NCBI RefSeq assembly: GCF_963678635.1
Contig: NC_087064.1
Coordinates: forward strand, 10,143,671-10,207,670
Direction: 5' to 3'
From: Symsagittifera roscoffensis
Taxonomy: Eukaryota; Xenacoelomorpha; Acoela; Convolutidae
DNA: 64,000 nt
Below the pieces are notes generated by a model. It saw nothing but the letters and a program-made list of their open reading frames with translations, was not told the origin of the DNA and did no database searches. Positions 11,841 through 21,770 of this stretch are shown piece after piece. Positions within the stretch are counted from its first letter, which is position 1. Every line of letters begins with the position of its first letter. Made by a program: the position numbers and the translations under genes.

Positions 11841-13250
11841 TTATTGCCATGACGCACTTCAAAGCCGTTACCTTAGGTTCCTCGTCAGTGCACTAGATTC
11901 TTGTTTTTTTTGAGAGGTTTTCCTCCTCGAAGTGTAATTTCATCTTCTCTTTCTAGTTGTCAATGCAGCCATCTGACTAATCTTTTTACGGTTTGGGCTT
12001 CTTGAGAGTTTTTTTTCATCCGTCTCCTCTCTCAGTAGACTTCTAGAAATTATTGACGAATGTCTCAAGTGACTTATTAAGCGGCTCAAACATTGACGCA
12101 TAAATCGTTGCATCATGTGAGATGGTTGTCAAATCTGGAACCGACCTGACCTGGGAGCATCGTGGGTAAATGTTTTACCGAGGAGGCTGCAGCTTCTGAC
12201 GTGACTGGATTCTTTTAATCTGGCCTTGGTGGCACTGCCTTAGGCTTCTCGCTTTGTCTAAACTCGATATATGCTCTCGATCTCGCCTGCGCCTCTGTTT
12301 GTCTGGAGGCTGGAAACCGATCAGTTGACTGACGTGAATTCTCTCACGGGTCTGAGCAGCTTTCTCGATTGTTGTTACTTAAAAGCTCATCAAACTTCTA
12401 CAGCATAAGATCAGCCTTAGCGTTCAACTTACTCTCCGAATAAGTCGTCGTTTGAGCATAAGGGCTGTCAAGATCGTTCAGTAGTCGCTCGATGTCTCGT
12501 ACCGTTCTGCGGTCTCTTACTTCAGGTTCCTTGGTGGCTTGAACTAAAATCTTTGCAAGGCACTGATCGGTGTTCTTAACCAGCTGGACTATGTCACGTT
12601 TGGCCTGTGATTTTGCATCGGCCAGCTCGTCCCTTAGCCTTTCATGGCCCTGTTGAGCGATCTAATCTTTTCGGTCAATTTGCATTTCTCCAACTCCTGT
12701 CATCACATCGGCATGCATACCTCTCACATCACTGGCCGAGATCAACACTAGGGTCAGACCCAGTGACGACGACGTCAATTGAAGTTGCAGCCTAAGGTTG
12801 AATGATGCACCTTACGTCTACGTACCCATCGACATCATTATTCTATCGAATGTCGATGACGTTCCCAATCTTATTATATCCGACACCTGTCGAGTTTGAC
12901 TCTTCGAACTTGACTCCTCTTCACTGCGACTTACACTTGACATCATTGAGTTATTACTCTGCTTGGTCAGAGAGGATTATTCCTTTCTCCGACCATCGCA
13001 CTTGGTCTTCGACTTGGACCTGCCTTAAATAACGGTTTCCCTCCTGCATTAGCCTCGGAACGCTCCGAGGTCCCTCCAAGTCCTTCAAATCTTTCACCGT
13101 CGAAGTCATCGCGAAATCCTTCAAGATCACCATGATGGTAGTTGTAGGGTTGGATTGACGCTTGTTGCCCTTCGTCGATGGTATCAGGTTGGGTTGATTT
13201 CGACGTTCACCCTGTGTCGCCATCTACATTCTTTTTGCTTTTTAGTTTCA
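11841..13250 (-). pseudogene. Gag N-terminal region, decayed
   Basis: The position and charged, low-complexity composition of the minus frames (for example 12954-13223) fit the long N-terminal extension of Gag in the younger copies. The residue match is weak. The 5' end of the element was not found. Confidence 0.45.
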
Positions 13251-13548
13251 CTTCGCTCACTAAAACATCACCGCGACCTTCACCCGTTGTCTCACTAACA
13301 AAAATTTTAGGGGCACTGATCATAGAGGATTGGCTGCGTAGGATTCGTAGTATCTCCCAGAGGAATAACTGGTGCAGGAAAGTTTTCGAAGTCCCAAAAT
13401 ATTTTTAATAAAAAACTTATGCGTGTCAATGCTCGATTCGTTCAAAAAGGAAAAACTCCAGTCTGCTGTTAACTCTATAAACGATTCAACTAGAATTAAA
13501 CACTGGGGTTAAAGAAAATTTAGGATCGAAGCAAAAGCTCTCCCACAC
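13251..13548. other. No feature seen
   Basis: Between the decayed giant-family copy and the copia fragment. No LTR ends or target duplication could be made out. Confidence 0.4.
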
Positions 13549-14076
13549 TCATACATTCCCAAGTGCACGAGAGTACGTAACAATTTCTCTCAACTTAATA
13601 CACTCACCGAGATATTGGTACACCAGCGTGTAGTCGGTTGTCCGCTTGAGGTATTGTAGCATGTGCTTCGCCGCAGTCCAGTGCACCATACCAGGGTTGG
13701 CAAGGTATAAATTCAGCGCATGTGCTGCATGCGCAATGTTCGGTCGTGTTGTCGTCACCAGGTAGTTAAAACTCCCAACAAGTCCACGGTAGTCATGTTG
13801 CTTCATCTCAGATTGTTCGTCGCTGTTGTCATCGTGACAGTCGGCCTTTGTCAGCACAAGTTTCTCCGCTAGTGGTGTAGCCACTGACTTGCACTCCAGC
13901 ATCCCGAAATTGTCCAGCAACTTGGTCACGTACTGTCGTTGATCCAGAACAATCCTTCCCTCGGTGCACTTGACTCCCATGCCAAGAAACCACGTCAACT
14001 TCGACTTTTCTCCGATCATGAACTTTGCTACCATCTGCATCTCGAACGTCGTCTTGAAGATTGCGTCCTAATTGAA
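13549..14076 (-). pseudogene. Copia RT C-terminal part, cut off by giant element
   Basis: On the minus strand this begins next to the giant LTR with DAIFKTTFEMQMVAKF and continues with LTWFLGMGVK, QYVTKLLDNFGM, GLVGSFNYLVTTTRPNIA and MLQYLKRTTDYTLVY. These are the conserved blocks between the RT palm and RNase H of Ty1/copia elements. The matching upstream half ends in WVDDIIYF at 38661-38680, on the other side of the giant element, so one copia was split. The frame loses similarity near 13615, where RNase H should start; the 3' part is missing. Confidence 0.9.
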
Positions 14077-15001
14077 TGTGACATTCGACCAGAATGTATC
14101 AAAATGCAGATTCAGCATATTCGAAATTTTAGCAGTAAACCTTCCCAATTGGCGATTTTGAGGGAATAAGAGCGTTATTGGAACGATTGGCCAAACGGTG
14201 AGGGCTAGAATATTCTGATGTTTTGAAATTTTAAAAATTCGAATTGTGACGTCATATTTCTGAGAAACGTCAGAAACGGCCATTTTGGCAAAAAAGTGAA
14301 AGAAAAACACAACAACATTAGTTGCGCTGACGATAACAGCGGAAATCGTGATTTAAAAACAACAGCAGATTGCAGGAATAGCGGAGAACGTTCCGAGTTG
14401 CAACTATTGTGTCGCTACAATAGTTGCAAGGCCGTTGCGAACAACGGTGAAGGGTGGAAGACGGCCTTCCGGGTTACGGAGGAATCAAGTTTAACGTGCT
14501 TGATTCAGTGGATTCAAGAATCCGGAAGGGTTTCGGGACTGAAACTTTTACAATCATGTATTACTTTTTAGCTTCCCTGTCATGTCCTGACTTGAATTTA
14601 ATTAATATCTGAATTCTTTTTGATAAGGATGAGAAGCTAGGAGTTGGGGGAAAGGGTTGATCCATCTTCGATGGAGATGATGATTTTTATCTACTGAACA
14701 AAAACAATAATAATTCAATAAGTAGTAGTAGTCTTGTTTTTAGGAGTGACCTCGTGGTCTGGGGATACTGAGACCCAGCCATGAGCTCACTATTTCTGCA
14801 TGTAATCTAGTTAATTTGAGCGTTCTGGTCGAAGCCGGAGAACAGTAACGTTTTTGTCGACCCGATGTTAGAAAGACCACCGAAAGTACTGGCTTGGTAG
14901 AGACGGTTAAAAGCATGTAAAGCTCTGTTTAGACGTTAGCCAGTCATCTTAGGACTTAGTTTTATTTTCCGTCGATTTGTATCTTCCGGGCGAATGTTAC
15001 A
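14077..15001 (+). repeat. 5' LTR of giant copy 1
   Basis: Starts TGTGACATTCG and ends CGAATGTTACA, an 11-bp near-perfect terminal inverted repeat with TG...CA ends. The same 925 bp recurs at 37733-38657 and, shortened to 903 bp, at 45416-46318. It includes a stem-loop module (14465-14529) and a hairpin-forming stretch, CTGGG..CCCAG, near 14760-14780. No TATA box or polyadenylation site was assigned with confidence. Confidence 0.95.
14465..14529 (+). promoter_or_regulatory. Stem-loop module in LTR
   Basis: Outer arms CCTTCCGG (14465-14472) and CCGGAAGG (14522-14529) enclose an inner hairpin GAATCAAG / CTTGATTC. A diverged version with compensating arm changes occurs in the leader at 16234-16300. 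The function is unknown; packaging, translation or RNA stability are possibilities. Confidence 0.65.
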
Positions 15002-15012
15002 TAGATGTTTTA

Positions 15013-15027
15013 TGGCGCTCCTGGGTG
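15013..15027 (+). other. Candidate tRNA primer-binding site
   Basis: TGGCGCTCCTGGGTG starts 11 bases after the LTR end and begins with TGG, as expected for pairing with a tRNA CCA end. The same 15 bases occur at the same place in copy 2 (46330-46344). I cannot assign the tRNA. Confidence 0.65.
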
Positions 15028-15756
15028 TTATTCTTTTTAAACATCATGACCGGCAGAACCGTTAACGAGCACTCCGCGCGAGCGGATGCTCACATTAACG
15101 CCCTTAATAGGCCTAAACCGCCGGGGCGGAAGGGTAGTTGGGAACGCGGAAGCCTTCCGGATTACCGTGAATAGTTTTTTAACCTAGTTAAGACCGAAAA
15201 TTCACGAACCAGGAAGGGTGGGGGGATTGGCCGTCCCCTCGTCCCCTGAGTGGTTTGTGACCAAAAACACTTAAATATATAAATATAAAACCAAACAAAA
15301 AGTAGTATAAGTATCCAAGAAAAACAAAAAACATAAAACATAGTACCCTAACATAAAACATAGTAAAACAAAAACATAGTACCCAAGAAAAACAAAATCC
15401 AACCCCCCCCCCGTTTGTTCTTGATAAAAATATTGTTGTTACAGGCATTTATATCAGTCAGGATTGATACGATCAATTTTGTGGCCCGTTTGTGAGGCTT
15501 CTACTGTAGGGTTATTTGAGCATTTAAGCACGTTAATGATAAATTGCGCTCAATCCGGAAGGGTCAGCTGATTTGCGCTCAATTCGGAAGGGTCTTGGGA
15601 GAAGACCGATCCGGCAAGCAGTACAAGGAGCAACAAGAAGGGGCTCAACGACAACAACAATCGACTGTTGGGTATCGTTAACAAGTTTTGTATCCCTTTT
15701 GGTACAAAAAGTAAGATAGTAATCTGTGGGGGGCTCGACAGTGCTGCACTGTAGTG

Positions 15757-15825
15757 ACCCTTCACCGAACTGCGAATATCCGAGTTAAGCACCTTAATTC
15801 GGATATTAAACAAACCCGGAGGGGT
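15757..15825 (+). promoter_or_regulatory. Stem-loop module 2 in leader
   Basis: ACCCTTC (15757-15763) pairs with GGAGGGGT (15818-15825). Inside is a hairpin with 15-bp arms (15775-15789 and 15793-15807), 14 of 15 paired, and loop CAC. The module is retained in copy 2 at about 46829-46897. Confidence 0.75.
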
Positions 15826-16233
15826 ATAGTATTACTACTATTATTAATTATATAGCTTATATTAATATTCCTATATCGTTTTTCAGTGAAAAACAGAGAA
15901 AACAGACCGGTTTTTAGGGTCAAAATAGCGATATTTTGAACCCCCACAAATCGCGATTTTTGAGATATCGATATTTTTTGGAACGGAAAAAAGCACTAAA
16001 TTAGTGCGTTACATCGTAATTGCACTACTATAAGAGGTAGAACCGGTTAAATTTAGTTCGGAAGTGGTTGGAACTTTTTTGGTACCGAAAACCAAATTTT
16101 CCCAATTTTTGATAGTACGAAACACTATAAAATCAAAACATTTTTTGAAATTTTTGAGTTAGAACAGTAAAAATAGTTGTTTGGACAACGTCCACTGGTG
16201 AATCTACGAGTTTTAAAACCCGCTACCCGAAAG

Positions 16234-16300
16234 CTTTCCGTGTTGCAGAGAAATCGAACTTAACGAGTTTGATTTGGTGGATTCATCAAACCGGAGGGGT
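16234..16300 (+). promoter_or_regulatory. Stem-loop module 3 in leader
   Basis: CTTTCCG (16234-16240) and CCGGAGGGGT (16291-16300) enclose AAATCGAAC ... GTTTGATTT. It is a diverged relative of the LTR module at 14465-14529. In copy 2 (about 47305-47370) the outer left arm is CCTTCCGG. Confidence 0.7.
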
Positions 16301-16805
16301 ACAGGTAGCATAGTTTTTCGCAAATTTTTTCAACTAAAGCGTTTTAGATCGGGTCTTTTGCATTGAACTAGAAGAGTATAGGCCTTTTGAGCTCGGATCA
16401 ATAATTTTTAGGTCGAAAGGAACAGAATTGCGGAAAAAGTTGGATGGAACCTATAAGAGAGAAATTTTTTGAGTTTTGAAGAAAGACGTTTTGGCTAATA
16501 ACTTTTCGACAACTGGACAGATCCAGTTGATCTTGGTACCATTAGATCAGAAATTAGCTAAACTTACTAGTAGGAAGGATAGTTACTCGAAATTACGCGA
16601 AAATTTTTTGAGATTGTTTTTAGCAAATTCCTCAATTTGGAAGGGTACACCCTTCATGTTTTATAAAGTTTTTTTGGAAAGCCCTTAAACCCCTACCAAA
16701 AGGTGATAGCGATTGAACTAAGTAACTTAGGGCAGTTCTAGACAAAAAGGGAGGGCTAGAGGCACAAGAAGAACTTAATAGAGTCGAAATTAGGCAAGTG
16801 ATAAG

Positions 16806-16937
16806 ACCCTTCACCGTTAGTGTGAATTGTCAAATAAGAGGCCAAACTTCAATCCGGAGGGGTCTAGGAAAGGATCATATACCCTTCCCAGTTAATTCGA
16901 ACAGCATAATAGCATCGCAGAACGTATCCAGAGGGGT
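16806..16937 (+). promoter_or_regulatory. Stem-loop modules 4 and 5 in leader
   Basis: Two adjacent units: ACCCTTC (16806-16812) with GGAGGGGT (16856-16863), then ACCCTTCC (16881-16888) with GAGGGGT (16931-16937). The spacing between arms (about 45-55 nt) is like that of the other modules. Confidence 0.6.
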
Positions 16938-17192
16938 ATAGGCTGAAGTCAAGAAATCTCCGAAAAGCTACTTTAACAGAACCAGCGGGCTCCCAATCCG
17001 GAGGGGTCAAAATTTTTCAAAGTCGGAGGGGTCCGAATCCGGAGGGGTCTAGTTTCCACAAAAGCAGAGGAGTCCCAATCCGGAGGGGTCTCCTATTTAC
17101 TGACTCAGAGGGGTCCTAATTCGGAGGGGTCTTAATTTTACCAATCCGGAAGGGTCCTATTTTTGCCAATCTGGAGGGGTACTGTTTTTTTT
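16845..17192 (+). repeat. Dense run of AATCCGGAGGGGTC motifs
   Basis: About eleven copies or near-copies of CCGGAGGGGTC lie in 350 bp, separated by 10-40 bases of unrelated sequence, often preceded by CCAAT. All have the same orientation. The same position in copy 2 (about 47810-48055) keeps a smaller set. Irregular spacing rules out a simple tandem array. Confidence 0.85.
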
Positions 17193-17947
17193 GTCAACTC
17201 TGAGAGATAAAATTTTATTTTAAGGACTTAGGTAAAACATAAGAAAGACAATAGTGAGAGGCCTCAAGTTATTAAGACCCAGGCTAGGAACCAGTGACTG
17301 CACTGGTAACTTGCCTTTCGAATAAGACCAGACCAAAACAAAACAGGTCCGACCTCGGATATTCGCAACACTAGGTCTAAATTGAAGAATAGTGTAACTC
17401 ATTGGTGTAAATTGAAAACCAATACGTTTTTACGAGAAGTGACTGCCCTGAGGATTTTAGTAGGTCTAGCTCGGGCAGTCTAGCTCGGGCAATAGTCGCC
17501 CACTTGAGAAAATTACTGCCTTCAAAGTTTTGTCTGTTTGGTGCAGCACCAAGCGGGGAAAGCTTTTTCTTTAAAAATTCAAGTTCGACTATTGTACTAC
17601 GACCGATTAAAGTACAATACACATACGTTTTTCATAGAAATCTTCTTAGTCTATTACTTTTGATTTTAAATCAACATAAACTGTGCTTGATTGGGTAGTG
17701 AGTACACTATCTTTTAAATTGACTGATAACATTATATTGTGCTAGTTCTCATATCTTACGACCAATAATGGATTAGTGTGAATAAATTATATACAAGGTG
17801 TATTCTGATAACATACAGGGGTTCGTGGTCACTATCTAATAGAAACTTGTGAAACTTATTATGTTGTGTTATTTTTATTAATAGTCAGACTAGAAAGTCA
17901 CCAGAAATCGAATTGAGTGTATAGGCTTGAGAAGGTACAAATAGGAA

Positions 17948-19570
17948 ATGAGTCTCGACAAGTCAAGAATACCTAAACGAGGTAATAGTTCTAGGAAATT
18001 CATACCTGAGGAGCAAAGAAAATCAATGACCGATCCTTTTGTGGAACGGATCAAACGAACAAGGAACGGCAAAAGGAAGATGGTTTCAGGCAGAATGGTT
18101 GAAACGAGAAGTCAAAAGACCTCAGAAGAGATAAAAGAAATGTTGGAAGTGGAGGTCCACCCAGACCAGGCCATGCAAGACTACGAAAAAATGCATGGGC
18201 TGGAAGGGAGAGGCAGAAGGCTAGCGAGCGAATCTATTCCGGTAGAACAAGGTCAGGATTTGGCCACTTCCACCGGAACACTGGATCGAGCGGAGATGTC
18301 GGAGCTGTCCGACATCTCTACTGAAGTTGTGGCGACCAGGAGATCTCCAACAGACAATACCATGATGGCAGATGTAACGGAGAAACAGACTACGTCTTCA
18401 TCGTTCACAGAAAGAATGAAAAACACCTTTGGGAACATCTTTCCATTTACAATGGGAGTGGGCACGGGAAACGATGGTGAATCCCAAGAGAAAGAAGAGG
18501 ACGATGATGAGCAAGTGGACTTTGGATTTCAAATCAGCCTCAATAGTTCGATCCAGGAGAATGAGCCATACCTCGGGAAAGAGACTGGAAACAAGGACAA
18601 ATTTGGTGTGGTAAGAACAATAAGCAAAGAGGTAAACACACCGGGCCAGTCGAGAGGCTTTGCGATTATGACAAATTCAGAGCATCGAACTGGGGAGAAT
18701 AGAAATACAGGGCTAGGCGACGCATTGGCGGATCCTGAAGTGGATAGTGAAAAGACGTCGAGACAGAGAATAAATGCCCGGATCTCGACCAGCACGAAGG
18801 TACCTGGGACCGACAGGGTGACACCGCTCGTGGATAACGGGGTAGCATTAGAAGAAGCCTTGAACAGCATCGTGGGCAGTATAGGAGAACAAAACAAACA
18901 GATGTCCATAAGGATGAGTGAACTAGAAAGAGAGGTCCACGTTGAAAGAGAAAGTATGCGGGAAGAAATAAACCGAAATAGACAAGAAGTTGGTAGGAGC
19001 GAGAAACGCTTGAAAGAAAGAACGGACGAGCACATATCAAAGAACCTGTCGCGAATGACAAGAGAATCGGAACAGAGAGAGTTACGCTTAAGAGTCGACA
19101 TGGAGAAGTTAAGAACGCAACAAGAGCAGACTCTTGGGACTCTTGACACAAAGTTAGAAGCGATGATGGAGAGGCGAACTCAGGCTATCATGGACAGGTT
19201 GGACGGGTTACTAGGAAGCAGGAGTGGACCAAGAGAAGGAGAACCAATTTCGGGAGGTCCCAGCAGGGAACCGAAGGTGAACTTCAATGACCATCAAAGG
19301 AGACGGACATATGGATCCACTAGAGGCAGGGGCAGCTCATCAGGCTATACCACAAGGGATCATAGAACATGGGGCCCCAACAGTAGGGCTAGTTCAACAG
19401 GGAACAGGCAGACCTCGAATGAAAGACAGACACAAGGCACACATGCAACTGGGAGAGGTGATTCCAGTAACAGGAGGCATGCCAGTCCAGGGAGGAGCCA
19501 TGTGGGCCAAAGGGGAAACACTTACGGATTGCAGGGATGCACAGCATACAGAGCCTTTGACAAGGCGTGA
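17948..19570 (+). CDS. Gag N-terminal region with coiled coil (ORF A start)
   Basis: 540 codons from an ATG; copy 2 has an equivalent ATG at 48817 in matching context. The N-terminal 120 residues are highly charged and basic, followed by an acidic patch (EEDDDEQ, near residue 185). Residues about 297-424 form a long predicted coiled coil rich in E, R, K and Q. Then comes a glycine-, arginine- and serine-rich stretch. It has no recognised enzymatic motif and lies before the capsid, so it is likely a structural part of Gag. In copy 2 the equivalent tail runs straight into capsid in one frame, so the stop at 19568 follows a private frameshift near 19510-19560. A Gag extension of over 500 residues is unusual for Ty3-type elements. 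Confidence 0.8.
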   Translation: MSLDKSRIPKRGNSSRKFIPEEQRKSMTDPFVERIKRTRNGKRKMVSGRMVETRSQKTSEEIKEMLEVEVHPDQAMQDYEKMHGLEGRGRRLASESIPVEQGQDLATSTGTLDRAEMSELSDISTEVVATRRSPTDNTMMADVTEKQTTSSSFTERMKNTFGNIFPFTMGVGTGNDGESQEKEEDDDEQVDFGFQISLNSSIQENEPYLGKETGNKDKFGVVRTISKEVNTPGQSRGFAIMTNSEHRTGENRNTGLGDALADPEVDSEKTSRQRINARISTSTKVPGTDRVTPLVDNGVALEEALNSIVGSIGEQNKQMSIRMSELEREVHVERESMREEINRNRQEVGRSEKRLKERTDEHISKNLSRMTRESEQRELRLRVDMEKLRTQQEQTLGTLDTKLEAMMERRTQAIMDRLDGLLGSRSGPREGEPISGGPSREPKVNFNDHQRRRTYGSTRGRGSSSGYTTRDHRTWGPNSRASSTGNRQTSNERQTQGTHATGRGDSSNRRHASPGRSHVGQRGNTYGLQGCTAYRAFDKA

Positions 19571-19574
19571 GGAC

Positions 19575-21770
19575 ACTCAGGCGGGACACTCAAGGGATGC
19601 TACGGCAATGGCCACAGCCTTTGAACCCCTAAACAGGTCTCTGGAGACATTCCTTACAAGGCTATCCAGATCCAATGAACGCAGTGAAAAGTCCAGAAGG
19701 GTCTTCAAGAAACCAAGGTGCTATAAAGACGAATCTGATGGCTGGATTGATACCTGGATAGAGGTAATGAAACTGCATTTCGAGGAGGAAGACTTGTCAG
19801 AAAGACAAGAGTGCAATGCACTTACCAGTAACTTGCAAGGGACAGCCCTGAACTGTGTCATGGCCAAGAAGCAATATCAGCGTGACACAGCCGAGAAGAT
19901 CTTCGAAATCTTATTAAACCGTTTTGGATCAGAGGTGCAGGGGCACCAAGCAATGATGCGCTTCGAGAAACGGAGGCAACGAGAAGATGAAACGATAGAC
20001 AAGTTTCTCGATGACTTGGAAATGCTGAGAAGACGAAGGCAACCGGATGAGTCAAACCGAAGGATGAACCTGGCGGTAGCCTCAAAATTCATCGATGGTG
20101 TGACAAATGGTGAACTTCGAACAATGCTAGCAACGCATTACACACCACTATCAACGAATGCGCCAACACCAGAGGAGTTGAGGCTAAAGTCAAAAGAGTA
20201 TCTTTTGTTGAAACCTCCTTCGAGGTCTGGATACTACAAGAACAATTATAGTAATTTTAACAGCGGACCAGCAAACCAAGGGAACAATTGGTATAAACCG
20301 AGGGATGATATGGACAAGAGACGCTCTTGTGCCAATTGCAGTTCAACGGACCATCATGTATCAGCATGCCCAACTTACAAACAAGGCATGAAAGCAATAG
20401 GCTTTAGCCTTGAGGACGAAGATGCGTCAGAAATGGACCATGAGGATTTCATGAGAGGAATAATTGCAAAATTCGGGCCGAGGTGTTTCTTTTGCAACTT
20501 GGAAGGTCATTTTAAATCAGATTGTCCGCAATTCTGGGATGCAGTGGCAGACATCAAGCATCCAAGACATGAAGAAGCTCTGTCAGGAGTGAAAGCCAGC
20601 AAGGCTCGCCTGTTGAGTGAAGCAGAGGCACGCAGAAAGTATAAACCTCAAGAGCTGGTGGCAAAGAAAATGCAAGCGGTAACAGAAGAAACACGTGAAC
20701 CGGAACCAGGAACTACGGCTGATGACTTCAAAATCGATTATAGGGCAGCCGCGAGGGATGCTCTAAATAGAGTGCATCAGGAACTAGTGACGAAAGAGAT
20801 CGAACAAAAGGTGAAACTCGAGCTGGAGAATGAGAAACTACAGGAGCAACTGAACTTCTTCGAAGCAACGGAGGTTGAAGAGACAAAAGCACCAAGCAGT
20901 TTGAGCATGAAACTTAATGTGATCTCTGGTCAGAGGTTCGGTATGGTACCGCATGGAAGCAAAATACAGTCGATAATCTCGGTGGCAGGATATCAAGTAA
21001 TCAGAAATCTGAGTGAACCATCTGAGTTTACTTTGATGCATTTGGATACATATGCAGACTATCTGAGGCAGGTGGAGCAACGCACCGAGTCGAGGGATGT
21101 GGGGGCACTACTAACGACGGGTGGCCCTCGCATGAAGAAACTTCATGGACGCTACCTAGAGATCTATGGGCCGTATCAAGTGATGCTGAACGTGGATGGA
21201 ATCAGTATCTACACCAGGACTTATGAGACAACAGATGATGACCAAATGGGGCAGATCTATTTGGGTGAGGAGGAACTCAAAGTCAGTAGGATAGGCCATG
21301 ACGCAATGATGGAACAAGATGCTGTACATATTGGGTATGAAGCAGGTGTGACCGCACATCTGCTCGACACCAACGGAACGAAAATCGGAGTCACAGGGCT
21401 TCTGGACACAGGAGCGGTAGTGAGTGTGATGCCGATAAAAACTTGGGAAAGAATGGGCTTCACGAGGGACGATCTAATTCCAACGAATCTCCGACTGGCC
21501 GCCGCCAATCGAGGAGCAATCTACGTAGCCGAAACAACACCAATAACGGTCCTCCACATGGGAGGACGGGATCTTTGGATGAGCTTCCTGATGGTAGAGA
21601 ATTTGGACGATGCCGACCAATTCATCTTGCGCAGAGATTCTGTCAGGAATTTTGACGTGATGATTGACTTGAACAATGGTCTGATACGGATTAGAAACCC
21701 GGACCGGAAATATGTTAAGAAACCAATTAATAGGATAATAACAGACGAAAATAAGGTACCAATTTTTTAG
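19575..21770 (+). CDS. Gag capsid, nucleocapsid and aspartic protease
   Basis: This frame is open from 19287, but its true content begins after the frameshift at about 19560. It carries a retrotransposon Gag capsid domain (about 19690-20220, with DGWIDTWIEVMKLHF and KIFEILLNRFG). Two CCHC zinc knuckles follow: CANCSSTDHHVSAC at 20328 and CFFCNLEGHFKSDC at 20484. After a charged spacer comes the aspartic protease with GLLDTGAVVSVMP; the catalytic Asp codon is at 21405. Capsid assembles particles, the knuckles bind element RNA, and the protease cuts the polyprotein. The frame stops at TAG after a run of six Ts (21761-21770), where copy 2 has seven Ts and reads on into Pol. Confidence 0.92.
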   Translation, partial: TQAGHSRDATAMATAFEPLNRSLETFLTRLSRSNERSEKSRRVFKKPRCYKDESDGWIDTWIEVMKLHFEEEDLSERQECNALTSNLQGTALNCVMAKKQYQRDTAEKIFEILLNRFGSEVQGHQAMMRFEKRRQREDETIDKFLDDLEMLRRRRQPDESNRRMNLAVASKFIDGVTNGELRTMLATHYTPLSTNAPTPEELRLKSKEYLLLKPPSRSGYYKNNYSNFNSGPANQGNNWYKPRDDMDKRRSCANCSSTDHHVSACPTYKQGMKAIGFSLEDEDASEMDHEDFMRGIIAKFGPRCFFCNLEGHFKSDCPQFWDAVADIKHPRHEEALSGVKASKARLLSEAEARRKYKPQELVAKKMQAVTEETREPEPGTTADDFKIDYRAAARDALNRVHQELVTKEIEQKVKLELENEKLQEQLNFFEATEVEETKAPSSLSMKLNVISGQRFGMVPHGSKIQSIISVAGYQVIRNLSEPSEFTLMHLDTYADYLRQVEQRTESRDVGALLTTGGPRMKKLHGRYLEIYGPYQVMLNVDGISIYTRTYETTDDDQMGQIYLGEEELKVSRIGHDAMMEQDAVHIGYEAGVTAHLLDTNGTKIGVTGLLDTGAVVSVMPIKTWERMGFTRDDLIPTNLRLAAANRGAIYVAETTPITVLHMGGRDLWMSFLMVENLDDADQFILRRDSVRNFDVMIDLNNGLIRIRNPDRKYVKKPINRIITDENKVPIF

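Larger units (their letters stand above)
6341..13250 (-). mobile_element. Decayed minus-strand member of the giant Ty3/gypsy family
   Basis: Read on the minus strand, the order is Gag, nucleocapsid, protease, RT, RNase H and integrase, matching ORF A of the giant element at 17948-26400 piece by piece. Similarity is roughly half of residues in the better stretches, with many stops and frameshifts, so this is an older or more distant copy. Its 3' part, where macro-like and ORF B sequence would lie, falls in or beyond the gap. No LTR was recognised. Confidence 0.85.
15028..17947 (+). other. Long non-coding leader of giant copy 1
   Basis: 2.9 kb with no open frame of note between the primer site and Gag. 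The matching leader in copy 2 (46345-48816) is clearly alignable, so it belongs to the element. It holds several stem-loop modules and a dense run of CCGGAGGGGT-type motifs. A run of C (around 15401-15411) and several AT-rich blocks separate them. Confidence 0.85.

Noticed and set aside
14074..14076. A 5-bp target duplication for giant copy 1
   Set aside because: Only GAA is shared by the two flanks, so a standard 4-6 bp duplication cannot be claimed.
15090..17200. CRISPR-like array from the repeated CCGGAGGGGT motif
   Set aside because: Repeats are short, imperfect and irregularly spaced, within a eukaryotic retroelement leader.
18529..19151. Long minus-strand frames (206 and 161 codons) opposite the Gag extension
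   Set aside because: They are shadows of a charged, codon-biased plus-strand coding region; copy 2 does not keep them.
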